A stretch of DNA of 64,000 nt from UBA1794 sp050946375. Its GTDB lineage: Bacteria; Bacteroidota; Bacteroidia; Bacteroidales; Bacteroidaceae. The notes under the pieces were generated by a model. It was not told where the DNA came from and did no database searches. It saw nothing but the letters and a program-made list of their open reading frames with translations. Location: contig JBMNUT010000002.1 in NCBI GenBank assembly GCA_050946375.1, positions 1 to 64,000 on the forward strand, in the 5' to 3' direction. Both the position numbers and the translations under genes were made by a program. Each line of letters starts with the position of its first letter. Position 1 is the stretch's first letter. This document shows, in pieces, positions 10,714-20,559 of the stretch.

Positions 10714-11898
10714 ATGAAACGAAGCTCTTCCATACGTCATTCGATACGGCCCGCGCTCCGATGCGCGCTGCTGTTCCTCGCGATTGCCGCCTCAGCCTGC
10801 CGGGACGACGAGCTCGTCGTCCCGACGGAGTACGACCTGTTGCCGGGAGAAGCCATAGCTCCGGAAGCCAATCCACAAGGCTTTTATCTGCTAAACGAGG
10901 GCAACATGGGGAGCAACAAGGCCACAATCGACTTCGTGGACTTCCGCAATGCTTATTATGTACGCAACCTCTACGCCGAAAGGAACCCCTCCGTTGTCAA
11001 AGAGCTGGGCGACGTGGGTAACGACATCCAAATCTACGGCAGCAAACTCTATGCCGTCATCAACTGCTCCCACAAGGTGGAAGTGATGAACGCCCGCGAC
11101 GGACGCCGCATCGGGCAGGTAGACATCCCCAACTGCCGCTACATACGCTTCCACAAGGGGCAGGCCTACGTCAGCTCCTACGTAGGCCCCGTGCAAATCG
11201 ACCCCGACGCTCCTCTCGGCGCAGTCTACCGCATCGACACGACCACGCTGCAGGTAACAGGCCAGGTAAACGTCGGTTATCAGCCCGAGGAGATGGAGTT
11301 TGTCGACGACTACCTGTATGTAGCCAACTCCGGCGGCTACCGTGCGCCCGACTACGACCGCACCCTTTCCGTCGTAGAGCCGGAAGGCATGAAGCAAACC
11401 GCCAAGATAGACGTCGCCCCCAACCTGCACCGCGTGCGAAAAGACCGCTACGGACAGCTCTGGGTAAGCTCGCGCGGCGACTACGGCGCCACCCCCTCGC
11501 GCCTGTTCGTGCTGCAGAAAGAACCGGGATACAACCGCCTTGCCGTAACCGATACGGTAGACGTGCCCTGTTCCGACCTCGCCATCCGCGGCGACTCCCT
11601 CTACTTCATCTCCGCACAGTGGAGCGAACAGACCGAAACCAACGTCGTGCGCTACGGAATCATCGACGTCCGTACCCACCAGGTGCTGACCGACCGCTTC
11701 ATAACCGACGGCACGGAGCGCGACATCACCGTGCCTTACGGCATAGCCCTCCACCCCACGAACGGAGACATCTACGTGACCGACGCAAAAAACTACGTCT
11801 CCAGCGGAAAACTCAACTGCTACTCGCGCGAAGGAAAGCTCAAATGGAGCGTCCGCACCGGCGATATTCCCTCGCGCATGGTATTCCTCTACAAATAA
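10714..11898 (+). CDS. btuG: BtuG-like surface beta-propeller lipoprotein (DUF5074/YncE type)
   Basis: 394 aa. The N-terminus is basic, then hydrophobic, and ends in AIAASAC, a lipobox with Cys29 as lipidated residue. The rest is a repetitive seven-bladed-propeller-like sequence (GFYLLNEGNMGSNKATIDFV; VGYQPEEMEFVDDYLYVANS; YGIALHPTNGDIYVTDAKNY). In Bacteroides the gene beside btuB encodes BtuG, a surface lipoprotein that binds B12 extremely tightly and loads BtuB. Position, riboswitch control and fold all agree. It begins 9 bp after btuB and ends 9 bp before the next gene, so the three are cotranscribed. Confidence 0.85.
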   Translation: MKRSSSIRHSIRPALRCALLFLAIAASACRDDELVVPTEYDLLPGEAIAPEANPQGFYLLNEGNMGSNKATIDFVDFRNAYYVRNLYAERNPSVVKELGDVGNDIQIYGSKLYAVINCSHKVEVMNARDGRRIGQVDIPNCRYIRFHKGQAYVSSYVGPVQIDPDAPLGAVYRIDTTTLQVTGQVNVGYQPEEMEFVDDYLYVANSGGYRAPDYDRTLSVVEPEGMKQTAKIDVAPNLHRVRKDRYGQLWVSSRGDYGATPSRLFVLQKEPGYNRLAVTDTVDVPCSDLAIRGDSLYFISAQWSEQTETNVVRYGIIDVRTHQVLTDRFITDGTERDITVPYGIALHPTNGDIYVTDAKNYVSSGKLNCYSREGKLKWSVRTGDIPSRMVFLYK

Positions 11899-11907
11899 GT
11901 CCCAGCC

Positions 11908-13185
11908 ATGAACCGAAAAACCACCTCCACTTTTTCCGAAAAGCGCCGGCACTTTCTGCAGAAAGCCGTAGCGCAATTCTCCGTTTACCGTAGCCTGCCT
12001 GCCGCAGCGGTGCTCTGCCTTGCCGCCGCACTGGCCGCCTGCCAGGAAGAAGTGCCCATGGTAAGCCTCGGAATCGACGAGGAATACTACCAGCCGCGCA
12101 TGTCCTCGCTGCGGCTCACCTCCGCCCTCACCGGCGAAGCCTACCGCTGGACGCTCACCACCCCCGCAGGCAAGGACAGCATCGTAGGCACGGAGCGCTC
12201 CTACACCTTCGTGCAAGCCGAAGAAGGCACCTACGAACTGCACTTCGAGATACTCGACCCCGTCAATCCCTACAGCCACATCGCCCGCATAACGGTCGTA
12301 CATGAAGAGACGGAATACAGCCCCTACATCTCCGAGGTATGCGAGTACCGGCCCGCACCGGGGCAGTTTGTCAACCTCTTGCCCGCCTATGAAGAAGGCG
12401 ACACCGAAGAGGACATGCGGAAGAAGGCGGAAGAATCCATCAGCGGGCGCAACGACGTGATGGTAAGCCTCGGCGGATTCGGCGGATACATCACCTTCCG
12501 CTTCGACCACACGGTCATGAACCGCCCCGGAGCGCAGGACTTTGCCATCTACGGCAACGCATTCTACGCCGCAGCCGACCCTACCCAAAGCGGAGGAAGC
12601 GCAGAGCCCGGCATCGTAATGGTTGCATTCGACGCCAACTGCAACGGCAAGGCCGACCCCGAAGAGTGGTACGAACTGGCCGGAAGCGAGTACGACAATC
12701 CCGACACACGCAAGCACTACCAGATAACCTACCTGCGCCCCGAAGAGGGGAAGCCCGCCGTGCCCGCCGCAGGGTACATCGACCTGGAGCACATAGCCTG
12801 GCGGGACAACCGCGACTCCTGCGGCCATATCGCCCAACTCACCGCACACTCCCAAAGCTATTACCCCCAATGGACGGACGAAGACAGCCTCACTTTCGAG
12901 GGAACCCTCCTGCCCCCCAACGGAACGGACATGAGCGGTACGGGAAGATACTATGTACTTCGCGCCTACGACTGGGGCTATGCCGACAACAAGCCCAACA
13001 GCGACCTGGAAAACATCAGCTTCGACATCGACTGGGCCGTAGACCGCGACGGAAACCCCGTGGCACTGCCCGGCGCAGACTTCATACGCGTCTACACCGG
13101 AGTCAACCAGCAATGCGGATGGATCGGCGAGACTTCCACCGAAATCACCCGTGCCCAAGACCTGAATCTCCCTGAAGAAAACTAA
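11908..13185 (+). CDS. B12-locus surface lipoprotein with PKD-like domain
   Basis: 425 aa. A long N-terminal extension (residues 5-24, including FSEKRRHFLQKAVAQF) precedes the hydrophobic segment and lipobox ALAAC (Cys45); the extension is encoded by the dispersed 22-bp repeat. The mature part has a PKD/Ig-like domain (YRWTLTTPAGKDSIVGTERS) and a beta-rich domain containing DFAIYGNAFYAAADPTQSGG and EEWYELAGSEYD, which I associate with the 'cell surface protein' family next to btuB/btuG in Bacteroidales cobalamin loci. The biochemical role is unproved; binding or handing over corrinoids is inferred from context. A later start cannot be excluded, but no in-frame ATG lies between the extension and the hydrophobic core. 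Confidence 0.7.
   Translation: MNRKTTSTFSEKRRHFLQKAVAQFSVYRSLPAAAVLCLAAALAACQEEVPMVSLGIDEEYYQPRMSSLRLTSALTGEAYRWTLTTPAGKDSIVGTERSYTFVQAEEGTYELHFEILDPVNPYSHIARITVVHEETEYSPYISEVCEYRPAPGQFVNLLPAYEEGDTEEDMRKKAEESISGRNDVMVSLGGFGGYITFRFDHTVMNRPGAQDFAIYGNAFYAAADPTQSGGSAEPGIVMVAFDANCNGKADPEEWYELAGSEYDNPDTRKHYQITYLRPEEGKPAVPAAGYIDLEHIAWRDNRDSCGHIAQLTAHSQSYYPQWTDEDSLTFEGTLLPPNGTDMSGTGRYYVLRAYDWGYADNKPNSDLENISFDIDWAVDRDGNPVALPGADFIRVYTGVNQQCGWIGETSTEITRAQDLNLPEEN
11915..11985. repeat. 22-bp repeat array inside a CDS 5' end
   Basis: Two to three units, including AAAAGCGCCGGCACTTTCTG, read in frame as the N-terminal extension of the lipoprotein gene that starts at 11908. Confidence 0.7.
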
Positions 13186-13258
13186 AATACCCTTTGACAT
13201 AATACAGACATTCGCGAACGTCGTCCCTAAAAAACAAGAAAGCTAAAAGAAAAAAGAC

Positions 13259-16200
13259 ATGAAAAAAATCCTCTCACTCTGCAGCGTTCTGCTTGCAGCG
13301 GGAGGCCTTGTAGCGCAGGAGGCACAGCCCCTCACTGTGCAAGGCCATCCACATCCCTACGGACTGCCTGCAGGCATCACGACCAACACGGCAAAGAACG
13401 CGTCCGCCCTTGCGGCGCCGGCCGTCGGCTTCACTATGGACGACATCGAGTTCTGGGTAGGCGAAGGCAGCAAACGGGCAGCCTTTGTCGTACAATGGAA
13501 CGACCCTCGCGAGACAAACGCCCTCGTCTGGGGCTACAGGTTCGACGGGAATGACACGTACGGCGCAGACCTCGTGACCGACATCGCCGCCGCCGACCCC
13601 GCTTTCTACGCCATGGTGCAGCAAACGAGCCTCGGCTATACCATCTGCGGCCTGGGCTATGACCTCGACGGCGACGGCGAAATCGCGCTGAAGCACAAGA
13701 CTACCGGCGAAATCATCTACCCCGACGAAAACAGGCTCTTCGTCAATTCCTCCGGATACGACTATGATAATTACACCGCCCTTGATGAAGACGACTATTG
13801 GGGCGCTGGTTGGTACGATAGTTACTGGTCTTATTGGATTTCCGACGGCGGAAGTTCGTTTTCCTACAGCGGGCTGGGCGCATCCAGCCGCCGCATTTCC
13901 GACGGAAGCTGGGACGGCTGGAACTTTTCCTTGGGCATGCAGAGCTATAGCTTCAAGGAATTTGCCGCCGCACCCGCACCGGGCTACACAAACGGAGCCT
14001 TCTTTTTCCGCAGCGACGGGACAAACACACGCGCCGACTTCCTGAAAAACAACGGCGACTGGGAACTTGACGTCTACGCCGCCGCCAATCCCGGCGAAAG
14101 CCTCCCCGCTTCGCTCCAAAAGGCCTGCATGTTTTCCGGAAAAGTGCTGCTCCTTTTTCCCGAAAGCAGCAAGGCAATCGTAGCCGATGCCGCGAAGTTC
14201 ATCAAGCAAGGCGAACTGCTCTTCCCCGGCAGCCCCCGCTGTTTTGCCGGAACCGATAGCGGAAAAGGCTACATCGGTACGGACCGCGGGCTCTTCCCCG
14301 TAGACCTCGACAACCTGAGCACAGGCACCTGCCTCGAAAGCACCGAGGCATCGGGCTACACGGACCTGCTCTATGCGCAAAACCGCCTGTTCGCCCTGCA
14401 GGACGACGGTAAGGTAATCGCCGTCGACCCCGCATCCGGCCAGATATCCACCCTGCACGCCGACAGCTGCACGGCGCTCGTTCAGACCGCAAGCGGGGCA
14501 GTTTGGGCCGCAGCCGGCAGTACCCTGTACCGCATCGACCCCGCCACGCTCGAAACCACCCGCACCGACCTGCCCGAGCACGCCCGCATCGGCCGCTTCC
14601 TGCTGGGCAGCACCGAAGAAGAAGCCCTCTTCTTCACCAGCGGCAGCGCCACGGATTCCTGCTCCCTCTACCGCTTCTCGCCCGAAGACGCGCGCAGTCT
14701 CGACTATCCCTTCTTCTCGCTCGACGAAAGCCGCTACGCCCATCCCCGCTTCGCCAGCCCCGCGCCCGTCCTCGATGCGCAGGAAGGCCGGCTTTACGTC
14801 TACGCCCGCACGGAAAGCGGCGAGGAACTTGCCTATTGCATAGAGGCTTCCACCGGGAACATCCTCAGCGAAGAGCAGACCGACGGCACGCTCTGCACGA
14901 CGGGCGTGGCCTTCCCCGACGCTTCCCCTGCCTTCAGCGGACTGCCGGGCAGCCTCTCTTTCCAGATTAACGACCCGGCACAAACGATTTCCCTCGCCGG
15001 AACATACTCGGACCCCGACGATGTGGACGCAAACATGCGGCTCAGCGCTGCCTCTTCCGACTCGGAAATTCTGAACGTCGCCCTCGGCGAAGACGAAAGC
15101 CTCAGCGTTGCGCCCGTAGAGGGGCAGAGCGGCTCGGCCGAAGTGCTGCTTTCCCTTTATTCCCGTGGCGCAACGACCGAGAAGAAGATAAGCGTCGACA
15201 TCCACCGACCGCTGGAGGGAATCGACATCATCCCCGACACACTCTACATGAAGACCGGGCAGAAAGACACACTGCAGGTGCGCTTCTTCCCGGAAACGGC
15301 AACGAACCAAAGCATAACCTGGAAGTATGAGAGCTACAGCACTGCCAATATTACGAACGCCGGCATAATCACTGCCCGAAAAGCGGGTGAGACTTACGTA
15401 ACGGCCACAGCGGACGACGGCGGATTCACCGACACTTGCCGCGTGTTCATCAGCGACCAGCCGGTCACCGGGCTGCACTTCCTGCAAGATACCATAGAGG
15501 TGTACGTCAACCGCTACGACACTCTTGAGTACGAGGTACTGCCTTTGGACGCCAGCACGCAGACCATGACGTGGGAAGTGGAGGATGAAAGCATCGTCAG
15601 CTTCGCCACTTACAACCAACGCATCACCGGCCTCCAGGAAGGAACGACGCGTATCTTCGGCACAACCCGCGACGGAGGCTTCAGCGACACCTGCGTCGTC
15701 AACGTAAAGTTCAACCCCGCCCGCGCCATTTCGCTGAGTGAACAGGAAGTATGGCTTACCGCGCCCAGCTCGCAGACGGTAGACATCCAACTCGAACCGG
15801 CCAATGCCAGCAACCAAAGTTTTACCGCTTATCCGCTGACCGAAGGCATTGTCGACGCGCAGACCTACATCAATACGACCGGACTCACGGTGCGCATCAA
15901 GGGAATCGCTGCCGGCGAGACGCAAATCCTCGTGCAGTCGGACGACGACCCGCGGCTCATCGCGCTCTGCACGGCACATGTTTCCTACATCCCCGTAAGC
16001 GGTTTCGCCCTGAACCGCAGCGATACCGTGCTGACCGTAGGGCGCTCGTTCACCCTTTCGAAGCAACTTCTGCCCGAGAGCGGCGTCAGCAACGACACAG
16101 TGACCTACATCTCTTCCGACGAAGCCGTAGCGACCGTCTCCAGTTACGGCTCGGTACGCGCCGTTTCACCCGGCGAAGCCTTCATCGTGTCTACCACCCG

Positions 16201-17257
16201 CGACGGAGGATATACGGACACCTGCCACGTAAGCGTCGTGGAAAGCATCCCGATGGAGCGCATCGACTTCCCGCAGGACGAGTATGTCTTCGACTACGGC
16301 GTTACCCGTTCGCAGAGCATTGCCGTAGTCCGCACCCCGTCGAATGCGACGAACACGAGCGTCAGCTACGCCACTTCCAACCCGGACGTAGCCACAATCT
16401 CCACAGCGGGCTACCTCACTTTGCGCGGGGCGGGCGAGACTTGGATCAGCGCCACGGCAGCCGACGGCGGACACAGCGACACATGCCACGTAGTCGTGCG
16501 CCCCGCTGTGGAAGAAGTGCAGCTCTCGGCCGACACGCTCCGCATGGTTCCGCAGGACAGCGCCCAGCTTACGGCCACCGTCCTGCCCGCCGAATCCAAT
16601 CCGGCCTGCACCTGGAGCAGCACGGACGAAAGCATCGTACGCATCGACACGGCCGGAATGGCCCACGCCCTCAAGGCCGGCGAGGCATTCCTCGTAGGCG
16701 AAGCCGTAAACGGCACGACCGACACGTGCAAAGTCATCGTAGAAAACCGCCTGGCCGACGGCGTAACGCTCGACGCCCACGAGGCCGACCTGCTGGAAGG
16801 CGAGGCCATCCAGCTCAGCGTGCTCGTGCTTCCGGAGAATACGACCGACCCGCGCGTGCGTTGGAGCAGCACGGACCACAGCGTGGCCAGCGTCTCTGCC
16901 CAAGGCTACGTGAAGGCTTACGGCGAAGGCACGGCCGTCATCCGCGTATGCACGGCCGACGGCAGCGAAAGGACCGACTCCTGCGTCGTGACCGTCAGCC
17001 GCCAACCGGGCACCGGCATAGGGCAAACCCCGGCCGGCGCTACCGCTTGCCGCGCATACCTGCAAGGCAGCAACCTCATCGTTGAGGGCTGCGCCGGAAG
17101 CACGCTGTACCTGACGACCAGCAGCGGGCAACTCCTGCGCATACTGCAGCCGGAAGACGACAAAGTGTACTACCCCGCCCACCTCGCGCCGGGCGTCTAT
17201 CTGCTGACCGGCACGGGTGAACAGGGGAAAATCGTACTGAAGTTCTCCGCAGACTAA
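13259..17257 (+). CDS. Giant secreted Ig-repeat (Big_2) protein of the cobalamin operon
   Basis: 1332 aa. A signal peptide (MKKILSLCSVLLAAGGLVAQ) is followed by a domain with FTMDDIEFWVGEGSKRAAFV and NALVWGYRFDGND, which I associate with B12-locus proteins. A propeller-like region (about residues 290-560) comes next, then about seven bacterial Ig-like type 2 repeats (about 650-1250), each ending in a variant of ATADDGGFTDTCRV. The C-terminus (LAPGVYLLTGTGEQGKIVLK) is a T9SS-like sorting domain. It starts 73 bp after the lipoprotein gene with no terminator between, so it is probably under the same riboswitch. A rod-like surface display role is inferred. Residues around KACMFSGKVLLLFPESSKAI come from the dispersed repeat. 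Confidence 0.75.
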   Translation: MKKILSLCSVLLAAGGLVAQEAQPLTVQGHPHPYGLPAGITTNTAKNASALAAPAVGFTMDDIEFWVGEGSKRAAFVVQWNDPRETNALVWGYRFDGNDTYGADLVTDIAAADPAFYAMVQQTSLGYTICGLGYDLDGDGEIALKHKTTGEIIYPDENRLFVNSSGYDYDNYTALDEDDYWGAGWYDSYWSYWISDGGSSFSYSGLGASSRRISDGSWDGWNFSLGMQSYSFKEFAAAPAPGYTNGAFFFRSDGTNTRADFLKNNGDWELDVYAAANPGESLPASLQKACMFSGKVLLLFPESSKAIVADAAKFIKQGELLFPGSPRCFAGTDSGKGYIGTDRGLFPVDLDNLSTGTCLESTEASGYTDLLYAQNRLFALQDDGKVIAVDPASGQISTLHADSCTALVQTASGAVWAAAGSTLYRIDPATLETTRTDLPEHARIGRFLLGSTEEEALFFTSGSATDSCSLYRFSPEDARSLDYPFFSLDESRYAHPRFASPAPVLDAQEGRLYVYARTESGEELAYCIEASTGNILSEEQTDGTLCTTGVAFPDASPAFSGLPGSLSFQINDPAQTISLAGTYSDPDDVDANMRLSAASSDSEILNVALGEDESLSVAPVEGQSGSAEVLLSLYSRGATTEKKISVDIHRPLEGIDIIPDTLYMKTGQKDTLQVRFFPETATNQSITWKYESYSTANITNAGIITARKAGETYVTATADDGGFTDTCRVFISDQPVTGLHFLQDTIEVYVNRYDTLEYEVLPLDASTQTMTWEVEDESIVSFATYNQRITGLQEGTTRIFGTTRDGGFSDTCVVNVKFNPARAISLSEQEVWLTAPSSQTVDIQLEPANASNQSFTAYPLTEGIVDAQTYINTTGLTVRIKGIAAGETQILVQSDDDPRLIALCTAHVSYIPVSGFALNRSDTVLTVGRSFTLSKQLLPESGVSNDTVTYISSDEAVATVSSYGSVRAVSPGEAFIVSTTRDGGYTDTCHVSVVESIPMERIDFPQDEYVFDYGVTRSQSIAVVRTPSNATNTSVSYATSNPDVATISTAGYLTLRGAGETWISATAADGGHSDTCHVVVRPAVEEVQLSADTLRMVPQDSAQLTATVLPAESNPACTWSSTDESIVRIDTAGMAHALKAGEAFLVGEAVNGTTDTCKVIVENRLADGVTLDAHEADLLEGEAIQLSVLVLPENTTDPRVRWSSTDHSVASVSAQGYVKAYGEGTAVIRVCTADGSERTDSCVVTVSRQPGTGIGQTPAGATACRAYLQGSNLIVEGCAGSTLYLTTSSGQLLRILQPEDDKVYYPAHLAPGVYLLTGTGEQGKIVLKFSAD
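14117..14175. repeat. 22-bp repeat units inside a CDS
   Basis: Two units (around GTTTTCCGGAAAAGTGCTGC and CTTTTTCCCGAAAGCAGC) read in frame within the 1332-aa Ig-repeat protein, roughly residues 287-306. Confidence 0.55.
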
Positions 17258-17280
17258 GTACGCAACCCATTCAAACCCCA

Positions 17281-17346
17281 GGGACTTTTCGGGAAAAGTG
17301 CCGCCACTTTACCGAAAAAGCACCGCACCTTTTTCCGGAAAGTCCC
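17281..17346. repeat. 22-bp repeat array with inverted ends
   Basis: Three units between two operon genes. The outer ends GGGACTTTTCGG and CCGGAAAGTCCC are inverted repeats with one mismatch, so the whole 66 bp could fold back on itself. It may attenuate transcription into the last gene. Confidence 0.8.
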
Positions 17347-17368
17347 TCCTCTAAAAACAAGAACCGCT

Positions 17369-18850
17369 ATGAGAAAATACCTACAACACCTGCCCCGTCC
17401 CTGCAGGGCGGCAACGGCACGGCTCCTGACGGCCGCCGCAATCGCCCTGAGCGGAGCCGCTACCGCCCAGACCGCTGCCGACTACAGCCAAGGGGGTTGC
17501 TTCGTCCTGAACGAGGACTGGTTCACACACGCCAATTCCACGCTCAACTGGCTGTCGGACGCAGGGGAATGGACGTACCGCGCCTTCCAAAAAGCCAACG
17601 AGGGCAAGGAACTCGGCGCCACGGCCTGCTTCGCCGCCTACCACGAGGGGCGCCTCTACATCGTAGCCAAGCAGGAAAAAGACCCCGGCGCTACCATCAC
17701 GGGCGGAAGGCTTACCGTATGCGACGCCCAGACGCTCGAGTGCATCGCACAACTCCCCGTCATCAGCGAAACGGCGGAGGGTGGAAACAACGTAGACGGC
17801 CGCGCTTTCCTCGGAATCGACGCGGAAAAAGCCTACGTCTCTACCAACAACGGGATTTTCATCTTCGACATCCGCACGCAAACCTTCGGCGAACAAATTC
17901 CCGGCAGCAGCAATCCCAACAGCGACAGCTACGGTTCGCTCTACCGGGGGCAGTGCGGCCGGATGATTCTGGCCGGCGATACGGCCTACGCCCTGCACCA
18001 GTCGGCCGGCGTGCTGCTCATCGACACGAAAAGCGACCGCGTAGCCCGCACCATCCAAGCCCCGACGGACGGAACGGTGCAGCGCGGTTTCGGCTCCATC
18101 GTGCGCAGTAAGGACGGCGCGCTGTGGCTCAGCGTGGCCGGCGACACGGAAGGGACGGGAAGCGCCGCCCCTTATCTCATCCGCCTCGACCCCGCCACGG
18201 GCGACACCCTGCGCCTGAACCTGCCGGGCGACGGCATATACCCGCCTTCCAGCAGCTGGTATGCCTGGACGGCCGATGCCTTCTGCGCCTCGGAGCAGGA
18301 GAATGCGCTCTACTGGAGCGGGGGAAACGACAGCTGGTTCGGCGGAGAACGGATTTTCAAGTACGACATCGACCGCAACGAGCTGCGCTGCCTCGTCAAT
18401 CTCGAGGGCACGGGCTGGAAACTCTACGGCTGCTCCATGGGCATCCACCCGCAGACCGACGAATTATACCTGTCGCTTTACCACGACTACAACGACCCGA
18501 CGTACATCGTGCGCCGCTACAATTCGGAAGGGCGCCTGCTCGGCGAATATTCCATGATGAACTACTACTGGTTTCCGGGCATGTTCCTCTTCCCCACCGC
18601 CGGGGATGCCACCGGCCTGACTGCCGCCACCCGCAGCGAGGCACGCCTCTCTTGGGACGGCACGGCCCTGACTGCGGAAAACGCCGAGGGGCAGACCGTA
18701 CGCATCTACGACACGACGGGGCAACTGCGGCACAGCTTCCGCTGCACGGAGGTAAGGCAACGGGAAACGTTCCCCGCACGAAACGGCCTCTACATAGCCA
18801 CCCTGGGCGAAGAACCGCAGGGCACGTCGCTCAAGTTCATCGTGCCGTAA
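17369..18850 (+). CDS. Second BtuG-like beta-propeller protein with sorting domain
   Basis: 493 aa. A signal peptide ends near GAATAQTAADYS with no lipobox, so the protein is secreted rather than lipidated. The mature part starts GGCFVLNEDWFTHANSTLNW, reminiscent of the GFYLLNEGNMG opening of the BtuG-like protein, and continues as propeller blades (GIFIFDIRTQTFGEQIPG; YGCSMGIHPQTDELYLSLYH). The C-terminal 75 or so residues (GQTVRIYDTTGQLRHSF, then NGLYIATLG) form a T9SS-like C-terminal domain. It is the last gene of the riboswitch-controlled cluster, followed by a bidirectional terminator. A corrinoid-binding role is inferred from fold and location only. Confidence 0.75.
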   Translation: MRKYLQHLPRPCRAATARLLTAAAIALSGAATAQTAADYSQGGCFVLNEDWFTHANSTLNWLSDAGEWTYRAFQKANEGKELGATACFAAYHEGRLYIVAKQEKDPGATITGGRLTVCDAQTLECIAQLPVISETAEGGNNVDGRAFLGIDAEKAYVSTNNGIFIFDIRTQTFGEQIPGSSNPNSDSYGSLYRGQCGRMILAGDTAYALHQSAGVLLIDTKSDRVARTIQAPTDGTVQRGFGSIVRSKDGALWLSVAGDTEGTGSAAPYLIRLDPATGDTLRLNLPGDGIYPPSSSWYAWTADAFCASEQENALYWSGGNDSWFGGERIFKYDIDRNELRCLVNLEGTGWKLYGCSMGIHPQTDELYLSLYHDYNDPTYIVRRYNSEGRLLGEYSMMNYYWFPGMFLFPTAGDATGLTAATRSEARLSWDGTALTAENAEGQTVRIYDTTGQLRHSFRCTEVRQRETFPARNGLYIATLGEEPQGTSLKFIVP

Positions 18851-18851
18851 G

Positions 18852-18945
18852 GGAAAAAGCCCCGGGAGAAAAGCCCGAAAGTGCTGCCCCTTCCTACAAA
18901 AAGCGCCGCCACTTCCTGCAGAAAGTAGCAGCGCTTTTTTTCGTT
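18852..18945. repeat. 22-bp repeat array
   Basis: Four units between two convergent genes; the last two make up the terminator hairpin at 18898-18940. Confidence 0.8.
18898..18940. terminator. Bidirectional terminator built from repeat units
   Basis: AAAAAGCGC (18898-18906) pairs with GCGCTTTTT (18931-18939), with a largely paired inner stem (two mismatches) and T-runs on both strands. It separates the convergent genes ending at 18850 and 18967, and shows directly that dispersed repeat units can act as a terminator. Confidence 0.8.
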
Positions 18946-18966
18946 CGTGGCGAGGCTCCGGACGAA

Positions 18967-20559
18967 TCAGAGCTTCACATTTTTCGATTTGCCTTTCGAC
19001 TCGGCGTTGAAACGGTTGACGGCCGTCACGACATAACGGTAGGGAATCGAGCCGTCCTCGTAGGGCAACTTGTAGTAAATGGTGTTCGAATAGCCCACGA
19101 TGCGCGTCGGGTTTTCCAAATCCACCGGCTCGTCCTTTCCGAAGCGGTAAATGACGTAGAAACGCGGCTCGTCGCCCGGATTCTTAACCTTCGGCGCGCG
19201 CCAGATAAGGACGTAGCCGTCTTCCGTCCACATGGCCTTCAGTTTGCGCACGGGGTTGGCCTTCGGCGGCGAACTGGTACGCTTGCGCTTGGCGGCGGCA
19301 CGGGCTTCGTCGTCGGCCGGCTCGTATTCCTGCGGATAGATGGGCGGCAAAGCCGGAAAACGGTTGAACTCCCGCTCCAGCAGGGTATAGATGTTGCCCG
19401 GGTTCTGCAGCAGAACTTTGCCGCTCCAGTAGCAGTTTCCGCTAATGCCGGGCAGCAAACGCGTAAAGGCGGCCTTGTCGCGGAACTGGTTGGTATTCGG
19501 ATCTTTCAGAGAGGCGTGCTTCGCACAGCGGTCCACGTCCTGTCCGATGAACAAGAGGCGGCCGTATGAGCAGGAAGCCCACCAGCGGACGAGCGTTTCG
19601 TAGTCGGCAAGACGGTGACCCATCTCCCAGTATAGCTGAGGGACTATGTAGTCTACCCAACCGTAGCGCAGCCAAAGGAGAATATCGGCATAGAGGTCGT
19701 CGTAATTCTGCAGCCCGTTGGTCTCACTGCCGAAGCCGTCGCCGGCAGACTTGCGGTTGCGATAGATGCCGAAGGGAGAGACTCCGAACTTTACGTAGGG
19801 CTTCGTCTCGTGAATCGTCTCCTGCAATTCCTGAATCAGCATGTTCACGTTGTAACGGCGCCAGTCGGGCAGCGACATGCCCCGCGGCGCTCCGTAGCGG
19901 GCGTAGGTGGCCTCGTCGGGAATTGGCTCCCTGCTTGCCGAAGGATACGGGTAGAAATAATCGTCGACATGCACTCCGTCTACGTCGTAGCGCTCCACTA
20001 TGTCGCGAACCACCTGGCGGATATACGAACGGCACTCGGGCAATCCGGGATTGAAGAAGAGCTTGTTGTCGTACTCGAAGAACCATTCGGGATGAGCGTA
20101 GTAGGGATGGTCGGGACTAAGCTGCGTATTCCGGTTAAGTTGCGCCCGGTAGGGATTGATCCAGGCGTGAAACTCCATAAAGCGGCGGTGGCATTCTTCA
20201 ATGCAGATGGCCATCGGGTCAAAACCGGGGTCCTTTCCCTGCGTTCCGGTGAGGAAACGGCTCCAGGGCTCATAGGAAGACTTGTAAAGCGCGTCGGCTT
20301 CGGGACGAACCTGGAAGAGAACGGCGTTGATGCCGGCCCGTTGGAACAGATCGAGCTGCCCGCACAGATAAGTGCGGAAGCGGGCTTCGTCCATACCCTG
20401 GTAGTCACCGTTCAGCGTATGCAGCCATACGCCGCGGAACTCCCGCTTGGGTGACAACTGGGAGAAGAGCGGCAGGCAAAACAGGCAGGCCAGAAGAAGG
20501 AAGACCCACGTCCGTCGCACGGGCGACATGGGGCGGGAGGGAGGAAAAGGATGCGTCAT
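18967..20559 (-). CDS. Family-10-like glycoside hydrolase (GHL10/DUF187) with Fn3 domain
   Basis: 530 aa. The N-terminus has a signal peptide (core WVFLLLACLFCLPLFSQ); a second ATG at 20529, ten codons in, would give a more usual signal-peptide length, so the start is uncertain. Next is a GHL10 TIM barrel: KREFRGVWLHTLNGD, then GINAVLFQVRPEADALYKS, FHAWINPYRAQ and VDGVHVDDYFYPYP. Family members are thought to act on peptidoglycan-like or other glycans, and substrates are rarely proven. The last 100 or so residues (VRKLKAMWTEDGYVLIWRAP) look like a fibronectin type III domain. It is transcribed alone, convergent with the cobalamin operon. Confidence 0.85.
   Translation of the reverse strand: MTHPFPPSRPMSPVRRTWVFLLLACLFCLPLFSQLSPKREFRGVWLHTLNGDYQGMDEARFRTYLCGQLDLFQRAGINAVLFQVRPEADALYKSSYEPWSRFLTGTQGKDPGFDPMAICIEECHRRFMEFHAWINPYRAQLNRNTQLSPDHPYYAHPEWFFEYDNKLFFNPGLPECRSYIRQVVRDIVERYDVDGVHVDDYFYPYPSASREPIPDEATYARYGAPRGMSLPDWRRYNVNMLIQELQETIHETKPYVKFGVSPFGIYRNRKSAGDGFGSETNGLQNYDDLYADILLWLRYGWVDYIVPQLYWEMGHRLADYETLVRWWASCSYGRLLFIGQDVDRCAKHASLKDPNTNQFRDKAAFTRLLPGISGNCYWSGKVLLQNPGNIYTLLEREFNRFPALPPIYPQEYEPADDEARAAAKRKRTSSPPKANPVRKLKAMWTEDGYVLIWRAPKVKNPGDEPRFYVIYRFGKDEPVDLENPTRIVGYSNTIYYKLPYEDGSIPYRYVVTAVNRFNAESKGKSKNVKL

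Noticed and set aside
10891..16066. Very long minus-strand open frames (769 and 930 codons) opposite the cobalamin operon
   Set aside because: They are shadows of GC-rich plus-strand genes, with no signal peptide or recognisable domain and codon use typical of antisense frames. The plus-strand proteins have clear domains.
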